Assembly: GCA_903907185.1 (NCBI GenBank)
Contig: CAIVND010000152.1
Coordinates: 1-13,018 of the forward strand
Direction of reading: 5' to 3'
Source of the DNA: an uncultured Acidimicrobiaceae bacterium
GTDB lineage: Bacteria; Actinomycetota; Acidimicrobiia; Acidimicrobiales; Bog-793
Length of the DNA stretch: 13,018 bases
Shown here: positions 7,378-13,018 of the stretch, piece by piece
How the letters are laid out: every line of letters begins with the position of its first letter
How positions within the stretch are numbered: position 1 is the stretch's first letter
Notes under the pieces: model-generated
Databases searched by the model: none
Told to the model about the DNA's origin: nothing
What the model saw: the letters and a program-made list of their open reading frames with translations, nothing else
Position numbers and translations under genes: made by a program

Positions 7378-8321
7378 CGGTAGATTCCGATCGCGACGAG
7401 CGCGACACAACACAGTCCGGCAAATTGCAGAGTGTGACTTCGAAGTGCCAACTCCTCAGGCTCCCCACCCTCTCCACGCCGAAGAAGCCGCTCCAAAGCG
7501 ATTAATCCGAAGACAAAGGGTACGGTTGAGAGGCGGAAGAAAATATCATGGCCGTCGGTGTGATGAGCATCGATCTGGGCTGCAGGGCTAAAGGTCCAAA
7601 GTGCGTAGCTTGCAGCGGCAACGATGCTGAAGCCAATACGAACAAACTCGAGTTTCAAACTGCTGTAGTGGGCGATCACGGCTCGGTGCGCCTCGCTCTT
7701 GTCTTGCAGCAACATCAGCTCGGCGGTTCGCTTGCCGGACGCAATGAGAAGCGCGCAGGCCGAAGTTACGACAAGGAACCAAAGCGAAATTGAGACGTGA
7801 ACCGCGATGCCGCCAGCGATCGCGCGGAGCACGAAACCCGAAGAGACGATTACGAGCTCAAGGTACGGTATCCGTTTCAGCCCCATGGAGTAGGCACAGG
7901 TCAACACGACGTAGGTCGCCAAACAGAGCCCGAGTGAGCGCCCTGCCAGCAGCCAGGCGCCGGCCACTGAGCCTGCAATAAAAATGGCGCCAAGGGAAGC
8001 TGCCACCGGGACGGTGATCTCGCCTGCGGCGACTGGGCGAAGGCGCTTTGTGGGATGCGCACGATCGTTCGAAATATCGTTCACATCGTTGATGAGGTAG
8101 GTGCCGCAGGAGGCGAGAATAAATACCAGACCGGCAAGGCCAGCACGGACAACTGAGTGAAGATGACCCAACGCCCCTGCGGCCGCTGGTGCCGCGAAGA
8201 CGAGGAGATTTTTCACCCACTGGCGCGGTCGCGTTGCGCGAAGCAGCGATCGGCTGAAGGAGAGTACTCCGGCTCTTTGTGTGTTCACCACCGGTGCCTC
8301 GTCAATGTCCTGGGTGTTCAC
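7374..8321 (-). CDS. ubiA: UbiA-type decaprenyl-phosphate phosphoribosyltransferase (DPPR synthase)
   Basis: Integral membrane prenyltransferase-fold enzyme expected to transfer 5-phosphoribose from PRPP to polyprenyl phosphate, giving the precursor that is dephosphorylated and passed to DprE1/DprE2. RPRQWVKN (31-38), the metal-binding NDVNDISND (78-86) followed by HPTKRLRP, YSMGLK (144-149), SSGFVLRAIAGG, SGKRTAEL and the GEPEELALR tail all match my memory of M. tuberculosis Rv3806c rather than quinone-pathway UbiA. About 8-9 hydrophobic helices. The GTG at 8319-8321 lacks a clear ribosome-binding site. An in-frame GTG at 8286-8288 has GACGAGG 8 nt upstream and would remove 11 residues. The stop overlaps the dprE1 start by 4 nt, and the phosphodiester glycosidase gene ends 62 nt upstream. 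Confidence 0.92.
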   Translation of the reverse strand: MNTQDIDEAPVVNTQRAGVLSFSRSLLRATRPRQWVKNLLVFAAPAAAGALGHLHSVVRAGLAGLVFILASCGTYLINDVNDISNDRAHPTKRLRPVAAGEITVPVAASLGAIFIAGSVAGAWLLAGRSLGLCLATYVVLTCAYSMGLKRIPYLELVIVSSGFVLRAIAGGIAVHVSISLWFLVVTSACALLIASGKRTAELMLLQDKSEAHRAVIAHYSSLKLEFVRIGFSIVAAASYALWTFSPAAQIDAHHTDGHDIFFRLSTVPFVFGLIALERLLRRGEGGEPEELALRSHTLQFAGLCCVALVAIGIYR

Positions 8322-8383
8322 AGAGATTCATCGTAGCCCTCAAGGCTCACAATCCCCGTCGGCAATGGCTCGAGGTGTTGGCG

Positions 8384-9607
8384 TTACCGAGCTGACGCAG
8401 TGAAAAAATCGCGAGTCCATGGTTCAAAATAGTGACTCGGTGGATAGGCCATCGTGGACAGAAGATCGGTACCATTTGTTGGTCCGGCAAGTCCATGGGC
8501 CGTTGTGGGTTTAAACGACGCGAAGTTGACCCAGGCTGAGTTGATGTCGAGTTCCATGGCACGCACCGCTCCTGCACGCACCATGAGATTGGCAAGCGTC
8601 GTGATATTCAGCGCGGGCCCACCGATATAGACGAGCGCACCGGACTTTGTAACCCCAATCGCGGAGCGCCACACATAGACCGCTCCCTTAACGGTGTATC
8701 CCCACCGCCACGTGTCTATGGGGTCAAGTCCTGGTACCGACTTTCCATGATCGACGAGGAGAACAAGGTTCTGGCGCACTGACTCCACATTCTTCGACAT
8801 CTTCGCGTCACGTCCCCAGTCAGCGACGGTTGCTGAGCCATCTTTGTAGACGACGAACGAGGCGCTGCCCTTTCGGAGCGGGAGCACCGACCGCCCATCG
8901 GTGTAGTAGCCACCCTGAGCGTCCTTCTCGCGAAATCCCGCATTGAACGCACCTACCAAAGAGGTTGCAGCACTTGGAGGAATTGGCGCCGAATACTTAT
9001 AGGGTCCGCCACCGGGAATATACGAACCCGAGTAGAGCCGCATGCTCAGCATCTTGGTATCCATCCAAACCACGCCAACGACCTGGCTTGTATGAACAGG
9101 ATCGGGTCGCATGAAGGTGTCAAACATTGTCGGGATGCCATTAATTGTTCGGCCGATCGGGTGCCAGTCTCCCTCGCCCGCGATCTTTGGCAGTGCAAGA
9201 GGAACAATCGCCTTTGGCGTAGGTAGGACACCGTGAATACCAGTCAGCTGTCGAAGGTGGACCGCCCCGGGGATCGCACCCTTTTTGGGAGCACCACCGG
9301 TCTTGGGCGCATGATGGGAATACCACTGGTTCTCAATCCAAGTGACCAGCCCTGAACCTCCATGATCGCGAGTCCACTCTGCGAGACGCGCCGTGGGAGA
9401 GGGGCCGAGACTCTGGTCGGTAAGTGCGCTCCCGAGACTTACCCAAACAGGAATAAGCACAAGGACAAGGAGGACGAGGACCGCAACGATGCGTCGACGC
9501 AGAAATCGACGGCGCTCCTTCTTCGTGTAATAGATCGGTCCGTCATCAGCAAATGCATCCTGGTCGCGACGGAGGTGTCGGGGAGCATTTTGCGGTACGT
9601 CGGTCAA
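8384..9607 (-). CDS. Membrane-anchored phosphodiester glycosidase (NAGPA/DUF2233-type domain)
   Basis: 407 residues: charged cytoplasmic N-terminus with a basic run (29-39), one transmembrane helix (about 40-60), a Gly/Pro-rich stalk, then an external domain from about 145 to the end. The domain carries AFNAGF (220-225), GGYYTDGRSVLPL, a DGSATVADWGRD strand and ELDINSAWVNF (352-362), which are the pattern of the phosphodiester glycosidase family (PF09992) whose known members cleave sugar-1-phosphodiester bonds. The natural substrate is unknown. No ATG or GTG exists in frame before the membrane helix, so the TTG at 9605-9607 is the only reasonable start. It has no Shine-Dalgarno sequence; instead a GGAAGCGCTTTC palindrome abuts it. 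First gene of the probable operon with ubiA, dprE1 and dprE2, which suggests a role in envelope glycopolymer processing (inference). Confidence 0.82.
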   Translation of the reverse strand: MTDVPQNAPRHLRRDQDAFADDGPIYYTKKERRRFLRRRIVAVLVLLVLVLIPVWVSLGSALTDQSLGPSPTARLAEWTRDHGGSGLVTWIENQWYSHHAPKTGGAPKKGAIPGAVHLRQLTGIHGVLPTPKAIVPLALPKIAGEGDWHPIGRTINGIPTMFDTFMRPDPVHTSQVVGVVWMDTKMLSMRLYSGSYIPGGGPYKYSAPIPPSAATSLVGAFNAGFREKDAQGGYYTDGRSVLPLRKGSASFVVYKDGSATVADWGRDAKMSKNVESVRQNLVLLVDHGKSVPGLDPIDTWRWGYTVKGAVYVWRSAIGVTKSGALVYIGGPALNITTLANLMVRAGAVRAMELDINSAWVNFASFKPTTAHGLAGPTNGTDLLSTMAYPPSHYFEPWTRDFFTASAR

Positions 9608-9619
9608 GGAAGCGCTTTC
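9608..9619. promoter_or_regulatory. Palindrome resembling a LacI-family operator
   Basis: GGAAGCGCTTTC matches its own reverse complement at 10 of 12 positions, with the central CG typical of LacI-family operators (known example: TGGGAGCGCTCCCA of actinobacterial cellulose/cellobiose regulators). It lies directly against the TTG start of the phosphodiester glycosidase gene, where a repressor would block transcription or initiation of the whole ubiA-dprE operon. No LacI-type gene is in the window, so the assignment rests on the site alone. Confidence 0.35.
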
Positions 9620-9773
9620 TGTTATTTCGATCGCACGCCGGCCACGTCGTGGTGGGTATTGGCCATCGCACCCGTCAGTTTTGCAGATGACTCCGCCAAT
9701 ATGCCGTCACCTAGATCGACATTCGGACCTCGAAATCACCCCAGGCCGAGAGACCTATTGGTGACAAAGACGG
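9620..9773. other. Intergenic region between operon head and tRNA-Ser
   Basis: About 154 nt with no supported gene. It should contain the promoter of the phosphodiester glycosidase-ubiA-dprE operon. Only a weak -10-like AATAAC (minus strand, about 9623-9628) is visible, with no matching -35. No hairpin with a U-tract is seen after the tRNA. Confidence 0.3.
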
Positions 9774-9860
9774 TGGCGGAGGGGGGGGGATTCGAACCCC
9801 CGAGGCTATTCACCCGACGGTTTTCAAGACCGTTGCATTCGTCCGCTCTGCCACCCCTCC
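9774..9860 (-). tRNA. tRNA-Ser (anticodon TGA)
   Basis: The acceptor stem is GGAGGGG (9854-9860) with CCCCTCC (9778-9784), discriminator G at 9777 and an encoded CCA at 9774-9776. The anticodon stem ACGGT/ACCGT encloses the loop CTTGAAA, giving anticodon TGA, read as serine UCA. A long variable arm typical of serine tRNAs precedes the T arm GGGGG-TTCGAAT-CCCCC. The 3' side of the T stem and acceptor make a run of nine C residues. It lies between pheA and the glycosidase operon, all on the minus strand. Confidence 0.95.
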
Positions 9861-9943
9861 GTCCACCATTCTTTCAGAGCTTTCCACTCGCATTGTCACC
9901 GGTGAGGAGTCAAGGCAAAAGCCCAGGCTGTTTTAGGTTCCGG

Positions 9944-10888
9944 CTATCTCTCCACCCGAAGGAGAAGTTCATTGATCCACTGCTTCGCGACCCGGCGATC
10001 TTGCAGAATCGGCGCTGGGGGATCGATCTCTTCCCGACGCGACACCGGATACGAGCCAAGGAAGCGAAGCTCGGCAAGGTCGTCATACAGTTCACATAGC
10101 GCTCCAGAGACATTGAGGTCGTTGATATGTCCCTCAAGTTCGATGACGAAACAGTAGTCACCGAGTGCCAACTTGGTCGGTCGTGACTCAATTCGGGCCA
10201 AGTTGATCGACCGTCTTGAGAACACACCCAGAAGTTCATGGAGCCCTCCCGGGTGGTCGGCTCGCTGAAAGCAGACAATCGCTGTTCGGTCATGCCCAGT
10301 TACCCTCTGCACGGTCGTTGGAGCGATCAACACAAAGCGGGTCTCATTGCCAAGATGGTCTTCGACTGCATGCGCGAGGACATTGAGTCCATAGGTCACC
10401 GCGGTAATAGGTGGTGCCAATGCAGCAAGATCGGTTCGGCCCTGTTCCGCAACGATGCGTGCCCCATCTGCCGTTGAGTTAGTAACCGTCGCCGTCGCAA
10501 GAGGAAGATGCTCAGCCAAGAACCGTCGAACCTGTGCAAGTGCATGTGGGTGGGAGACGACCTCACGGATATCACTGAGCTTCACTCCCTCTCGCGCAAG
10601 GAGATCGATGTGAATATCGATGATCACCTCCCGTTGGATGAAAAGCTCCTCACCAAAGATCAGTTCGTCGATCGTCGTGCTGACCGATCCTTCGATGGAG
10701 TTCTCAATCGGAACGAAGGCGAAGTCAACGGCACCTGTCGCGGCAGCGTGGATTGCGTCAGCGATGGTTGCCATGGCGATCAGATCACAGCGGGAGAGGT
10801 CGGGCTCTGAACGAAGTGCCTCTTCGCTAAAGGTCCCCTCAGGTCCGAGATAGGCGATCTTGGTCGTCGAAACAAGGGGAGATGGCAT
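9944..10888 (-). CDS. pheA: Prephenate dehydratase
   Basis: Converts prephenate to phenylpyruvate with loss of water and CO2 in phenylalanine synthesis; cytosolic. Monofunctional: no chorismate mutase domain. N-terminal catalytic domain with YLGPEGTFSE (13-22), VPIENSIEGSV (59-69), SHPHALAQ (112-119) and the catalytic TRF motif (183-185). The ACT regulatory domain follows from about 200, with GGLHELL (214-220) and ESRP (234-237), the loops that bind phenylalanine, so feedback control by Phe is expected. 314 residues, close to the M. tuberculosis enzyme (321). The ATG at 10886-10888 has no Shine-Dalgarno sequence, and a -10-like element lies 6 nt before it, pointing to a leaderless mRNA. Confidence 0.95.
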   Translation of the reverse strand: MPSPLVSTTKIAYLGPEGTFSEEALRSEPDLSRCDLIAMATIADAIHAAATGAVDFAFVPIENSIEGSVSTTIDELIFGEELFIQREVIIDIHIDLLAREGVKLSDIREVVSHPHALAQVRRFLAEHLPLATATVTNSTADGARIVAEQGRTDLAALAPPITAVTYGLNVLAHAVEDHLGNETRFVLIAPTTVQRVTGHDRTAIVCFQRADHPGGLHELLGVFSRRSINLARIESRPTKLALGDYCFVIELEGHINDLNVSGALCELYDDLAELRFLGSYPVSRREEIDPPAPILQDRRVAKQWINELLLRVER

Positions 10889-10894
10889 AGACGC

Positions 10895-10922
10895 AGATTA
10901 GTTACTCTGCTCAATACAGCAA
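10895..10922 (-). promoter_or_regulatory. Candidate leaderless promoter of pheA
   Basis: On the minus strand TTGCTG (10917-10922) and TAATCT (10895-10900) are separated by 16 nt. The -10 is followed by 6 nt and then the A of the pheA ATG, so transcription would start at or next to the start codon. This matches the absence of a ribosome-binding site and the known frequency of leaderless mRNAs in Actinobacteria. Confidence 0.45.
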
Positions 10923-10942
10923 GAACGGTGCTTTGCCGTCCC

Positions 10943-12166
10943 TTAGGAGACGAAGAAGGCCAACGCGACGCTACGACTGGCAACCGTGTGACTACCGACT
11001 CCAAGGCGAACGGTGATCGAGGTACAGCGATCATGGCGGAGCGTGCTTTGAGAGCAAGGTGACATCGTCTTCGTGACCACCACAAGAGATCCAAGTTTGA
11101 GATAGACCGATCTGCCTGGCAAAAGGGCGCCGATCGGTGCCGATCTCACCGTCTGGCCATTCATCCTGGCGTAGACGACAACGTTCGACTCAACAACATT
11201 GCCCTCATTCTTCACCACCACAATCGGTTGCACCTGAGTAGTTGGTGCAAAAACTGAGGGGGTTGAACCCTCAGGGATCTGGGAGATCTGAGGGATCGTT
11301 GTCGTCGTCGTGGTCGATTGCGAAGAGCTCCTCTTCGTGGTGCGTGGCACGGTGGTGGTCGGTGAACCTGCGGCGATCGTTGTTGTCGTGGTTGAGGTCG
11401 TCGTGCTTGTCGAGGTGGTTGTCGTCGGGATGATCTCTGGAAGTGGAGTGATCGAGATCGCTGCAATGGTCAATTGATGATGTGCGCGAAGTTGACCTGC
11501 TGCGCCAAGCTGTGTTGCAAAGTTGGCGAGCCGTGGGGTCGACCAAAGGGAGGTGGGAATCATCCATCTCACCTTTGGGAGCACGCTGCGATCAGATCCC
11601 TTTGGCAACGCATTGAGAAACTGAACATAGCTTGATTGAGCGCTTCGCATTTGGGTGGCTGCGCGGGTAAATAGACGCTCTGCCTCGGTGGAAAGACCAG
11701 TCGATATGGCTGCATTGATACCGGTCTGAAGTTCGCCGAAGGCGTATGTGCGGCTCTCGAGTGCATCGAGTAGCAGATGTTCAACACGACTGCTCGGCGG
11801 GGCAAACGAACTTGACTGCACGTTATCGACCTGTGCCTGCGATGCACTGACCAGTGAGTTCGCGATCAATGTCAGTTGAACCCGATTCATGCTCGGACCT
11901 TTTGACTCCAAAGAATCCAAGGTCGCAGAGAGAGTGTTCGCATCCGTAAGAGTTGGCGCGACGTAGGCGAGCCAAGAGGCGACGTTTCGATGAGCTGCTG
12001 GATGTCCTGCGTTAACGATCTGGTGGATCAGTTCAGCCCCAATGAAAACGATCAGGATAGTGCTGACAAGTGCAATCCGTCTTCGTCGTCGAGCGCGCCG
12101 GCGAGCACCTGACGCAACTGAGCTGACCGGTCCGAGCACGTAATGACCATAGTTTCCTCCTGCCAT
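10943..12166 (-). CDS. Membrane-anchored secreted protein with Thr-rich linker, unknown function
   Basis: I do not recognise a family for this 407-residue protein. Layout: short N-terminus, a strongly basic stretch ARRRARRRRR (21-30), one transmembrane helix (about 31-49) oriented with the rest outside, a helical external region (about 55-240), a low-complexity Thr/Ser linker (248-290), and a C-terminal beta-rich domain (about 311-407). The last has VVVKNEGNVVESNVVV and LLPGRSVYLKLG, resembling CARDB/immunoglobulin-like adhesion folds. Cys371 and Cys381 could form a disulfide. Such a linker is typical of O-mannosylated actinobacterial surface proteins, so a structural or envelope role is inferred. 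The ATG at 12164-12166 lacks a spaced ribosome-binding site. A perfect AGGAGG lies just inside the gene and serves an ATG at 12150 in another frame. It precedes pheA by 54 nt. Confidence 0.75.
   Translation of the reverse strand: MAGGNYGHYVLGPVSSVASGARRRARRRRRIALVSTILIVFIGAELIHQIVNAGHPAAHRNVASWLAYVAPTLTDANTLSATLDSLESKGPSMNRVQLTLIANSLVSASQAQVDNVQSSSFAPPSSRVEHLLLDALESRTYAFGELQTGINAAISTGLSTEAERLFTRAATQMRSAQSSYVQFLNALPKGSDRSVLPKVRWMIPTSLWSTPRLANFATQLGAAGQLRAHHQLTIAAISITPLPEIIPTTTTSTSTTTSTTTTTIAAGSPTTTVPRTTKRSSSQSTTTTTTIPQISQIPEGSTPSVFAPTTQVQPIVVVKNEGNVVESNVVVYARMNGQTVRSAPIGALLPGRSVYLKLGSLVVVTKTMSPCSQSTLRHDRCTSITVRLGVGSHTVASRSVALAFFVS
11297..11425 (-). repeat. Low-complexity Thr-codon tract
   Basis: Encodes residues 248-290 of the secreted protein: runs of 3-6 threonines broken by Ser, Pro, Ile and a KRSSSQS insert. 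At the DNA level it is an imperfect array of ACN triplets, appearing on the plus strand as repeated GTCGTCGTGG-like units. It is a protein linker rather than a mobile repeat, and likely to vary in length between strains. Confidence 0.8.
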
Positions 12167-12202
12167 CCCTGCGAAGAGGCGCTCATCGACTCAATGATGA
12201 GC

Positions 12203-12230
12203 GTTGTAGTGGTCATCGACTGGAGAACAA
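12203..12230 (-). promoter_or_regulatory. Candidate promoter of the Thr-rich linker protein gene
   Basis: On the minus strand TTGTTC (12225-12230) and TACAAC (12203-12208) are 16 nt apart. This gives a predicted start near 12196 and a leader of about 30 nt before the ATG at 12166. Both hexamers match consensus at 4 of 6 positions, so support is modest. Confidence 0.35.
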
Positions 12231-12240
12231 TCACTGAGGA

Positions 12241-12280
12241 GAGAGCGGGTAATCTTGAGCACCTTGACCGATCCGCTCTC
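12241..12280. repeat. Inverted repeat upstream of tRNA-Thr
   Basis: GAGAGCGG (12241-12248) and CCGCTCTC (12273-12280) are perfect inverted copies. The pairing extends inward by a G/T wobble (12249/12272) and a T-A pair, leaving a 20-nt loop. It lies in the divergent region between the Thr-rich protein gene and tRNA-Thr, with no U-tract after it. It could be an operator or an RNA hairpin in a tRNA precursor; its role is unknown. Confidence 0.5.
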
Positions 12281-12298
12281 GCGGGGACTCGGTGATAT

Positions 12299-12372
12299 GC
12301 CGGTGTGGCGCAGTCTGGCAGCGCAGGCGATTTGTAATCGTCAGGTCGTGGGTTCGAATCCCTCCACCGGCT
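12299..12372 (+). tRNA. tRNA-Thr (anticodon TGT)
   Basis: Acceptor stem GCCGGTG (12299-12305) with CACCGGC (12365-12371), discriminator T at 12372. The D arm is GCGC/GCGC; the anticodon stem GGCGA/TCGTC encloses loop TTTGTAA, giving anticodon TGT for threonine ACA codons. The T arm is GTGGG-TTCGAAT-CCCTC with one T/T mismatch in the stem. CCA is not encoded: C and then T7 follow directly. Confidence 0.95.
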
Positions 12373-12380
12373 CTTTTTTT
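12373..12380 (+). terminator. T-tract immediately after tRNA-Thr
   Basis: Seven T residues (12374-12380) start 2 nt after the mature tRNA end. The tRNA acceptor/T-arm structure could act as the upstream hairpin of a terminator; this is inference from position. Confidence 0.4.
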
Positions 12381-12394
12381 CTGTATCGCGCTTC

Positions 12395-12421
12395 GCTCAC
12401 CGGCGATGAGGCCATGTGAGC
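12395..12421 (-). terminator. Hairpin after qcrB, possible terminator without U-tract
   Basis: Minus strand: GCTCAC and GTGAGC (6 bp) enclose an inner GGC/GCC pair with loop CTCATC, separated by small bulges. It begins 28 nt after the qcrB stop. There is no following T-run on this strand, so it would be a non-canonical terminator of the kind proposed in actinobacteria, or a 3' stabilising hairpin. Confidence 0.35.
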
Positions 12422-12448
12422 GACGAGTGCACTACCGGCGCGTTCGAG

Positions 12449-13018
12449 TTATCGATAGTCCCGCGGGATCTGGTAGACGCCCTCATCACCTGGCACTACC
12501 GCATCAGCCATGACACTCGAGAGATCGACTGCATCGACATTCACAGGCTCAAGCACCTCGTGCTCATAGCCCGCGTACTCTTCGGCGGTGACCGCTGAGT
12601 AACCACCATCGGCACCACGAACAACGATGTTGTAGCGCTTACGAGAACCGGCACCCTTGGTCTGCGACATCTCTTTGCAGATCTTGTAGGTAACTGGATA
12701 GACGATGAGTGGGACGACAACACAGAGCACTCGAAAGGCCAACAGCACGTTGTTCAACGAGATCGCAAGGTAGTTCGCCAACACATCTGTCGCGCTTGCA
12801 CCAAACAGCACGAAGTAGAACGACAGAACAGCAGCACCGATCGCGGTGCGAACGGGACGAGCACTCGGTCGATCATTCAGATGGTGTTCAGCACGATCGC
12901 CGGTGAACTTGGCCTCAATCCATGGCCAGGCCATCATCACGTTGAAGGTGATACCGGGAAGAAGCACCGCGGGAAAGAAGACGTTCGGGATCATGTGACC
13001 AGGAAGGTGAAGCTCCCA
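12449..13018 (-). CDS. qcrB: Cytochrome b subunit of the bc1 complex, C-terminal part (partial)
   Basis: The frame is open to the right edge, so about 189 C-terminal residues of a roughly 540-residue actinobacterial QcrB are seen. The visible sequence opens with WELHLPGHMIPNVFFPAVLL, followed by AWPWIEAKFTGD, EHHLNDRP and RPVRTAIGA, all typical of the actinobacterial menaquinol:cytochrome c reductase cytochrome b. Two or three C-terminal membrane helices follow (around AVLSFYFVLFGAS and LLAFRVLCVVVPLIVYPVTY), then a soluble tail ending IPRDYR. QcrB binds the quinol sites and two b-type haems of the respiratory chain; the haem ligands lie outside the window. It is expected to be the last gene of a qcrCAB operon. 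The ATG at 12994 is internal and is not the start. Confidence 0.93.
   Translation of the reverse strand, partial: WELHLPGHMIPNVFFPAVLLPGITFNVMMAWPWIEAKFTGDRAEHHLNDRPSARPVRTAIGAAVLSFYFVLFGASATDVLANYLAISLNNVLLAFRVLCVVVPLIVYPVTYKICKEMSQTKGAGSRKRYNIVVRGADGGYSAVTAEEYAGYEHEVLEPVNVDAVDLSSVMADAVVPGDEGVYQIPRDYR

Noticed and set aside
7411..7413. GTG at 7413 as the dprE1 start (463 residues)
   Set aside because: It has no ribosome-binding site, overlaps ubiA by 40 nt and adds an Arg-rich extension absent from the family; the GTG at 7377 forms a typical GTGA coupling.
9917..9934. Short AAAA-GCC/GGC-TTTT palindrome after pheA, considered as a terminator
   Set aside because: The stem is only 3-4 bp around a very small loop with a bulge, too weak to call an intrinsic terminator.
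9362..10099. Plus-strand frame of 245 codons
   Set aside because: It runs antisense across the phosphodiester glycosidase start, the whole tRNA-Ser and the end of pheA, so it is a chance open frame.
11212..11567. Alternative minus-strand frames over the Thr-rich tract giving Arg/His/Asp-rich peptides
   Set aside because: They are frame-shifted readings of the ACN-repeat linker and not independent genes.
12299..12372. tRNA-Thr considered as an integration site for a mobile element
   Set aside because: No integrase, no direct repeat of the tRNA 3' end in the window, and core gene qcrB follows directly.

Overview
The window reads as chromosomal DNA from an actinobacterium (Actinomycetota) of moderate GC content. 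The evidence is an actinobacterial-type cytochrome b (QcrB) C-terminus, a monofunctional prephenate dehydratase of mycobacterial size, and a ubiA-dprE1-dprE2 set closely resembling the mycobacterial decaprenylphosphoryl-arabinose (DPA) genes. The moderate GC, Thr-rich secreted-protein linker and gene mix would fit the Acidimicrobiia (Ferrimicrobium/Acidimicrobium-like), but that placement is inference from memory of protein families, not a computed result. There are no transposases, phage genes, CRISPR arrays or insertion sequences; this looks like core chromosome.

Layout. 1-344: the 3' end of an unidentified plus-strand gene and a strong, probably bidirectional, intrinsic terminator (253-293) shared with the convergent cold-shock gene cspA (345-548, minus). 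728-3025 (minus): a large YfhO-like, multi-pass membrane GT-C-type glycosyltransferase. It is divergent from signal peptidase I, lepB (3157-3804, plus), which converges at 8 nt on a class-III aminotransferase (3813-5126, minus). 5229-9607 (minus): a probable operon read right to left: membrane-anchored phosphodiester glycosidase, ubiA (DPPR synthase), dprE1 and dprE2. The ubiA/dprE1 junction is a 4-nt GTGA overlap and the dprE1/dprE2 gap is 13-nt. A palindrome resembling a LacI-family operator abuts the first start codon of this operon. 9774-9860: tRNA-Ser(TGA), minus. 9944-10888: pheA, minus, with a candidate leaderless promoter. 10943-12166: a membrane-anchored secreted protein of unknown function with a Thr-rich linker. 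12299-12372: tRNA-Thr(TGT), plus. 12449 to the right edge: the C-terminal part of qcrB, minus.

How it fits together. UbiA attaches phosphoribose to polyprenyl phosphate, and DprE1 and DprE2 epimerise the ribose to arabinose after a phosphatase step (phosphatase not in the window). This gives DPA, the only known donor of D-arabinan in mycobacterial walls. The phosphodiester glycosidase at the operon head, and the separate YfhO-like GT-C enzyme, suggest a neighbourhood concerned with envelope glycopolymers. The most notable single observation is that DprE1 carries alanine at the position of M. tuberculosis Cys387, the covalent target of benzothiazinones. This predicts intrinsic resistance to that drug class.
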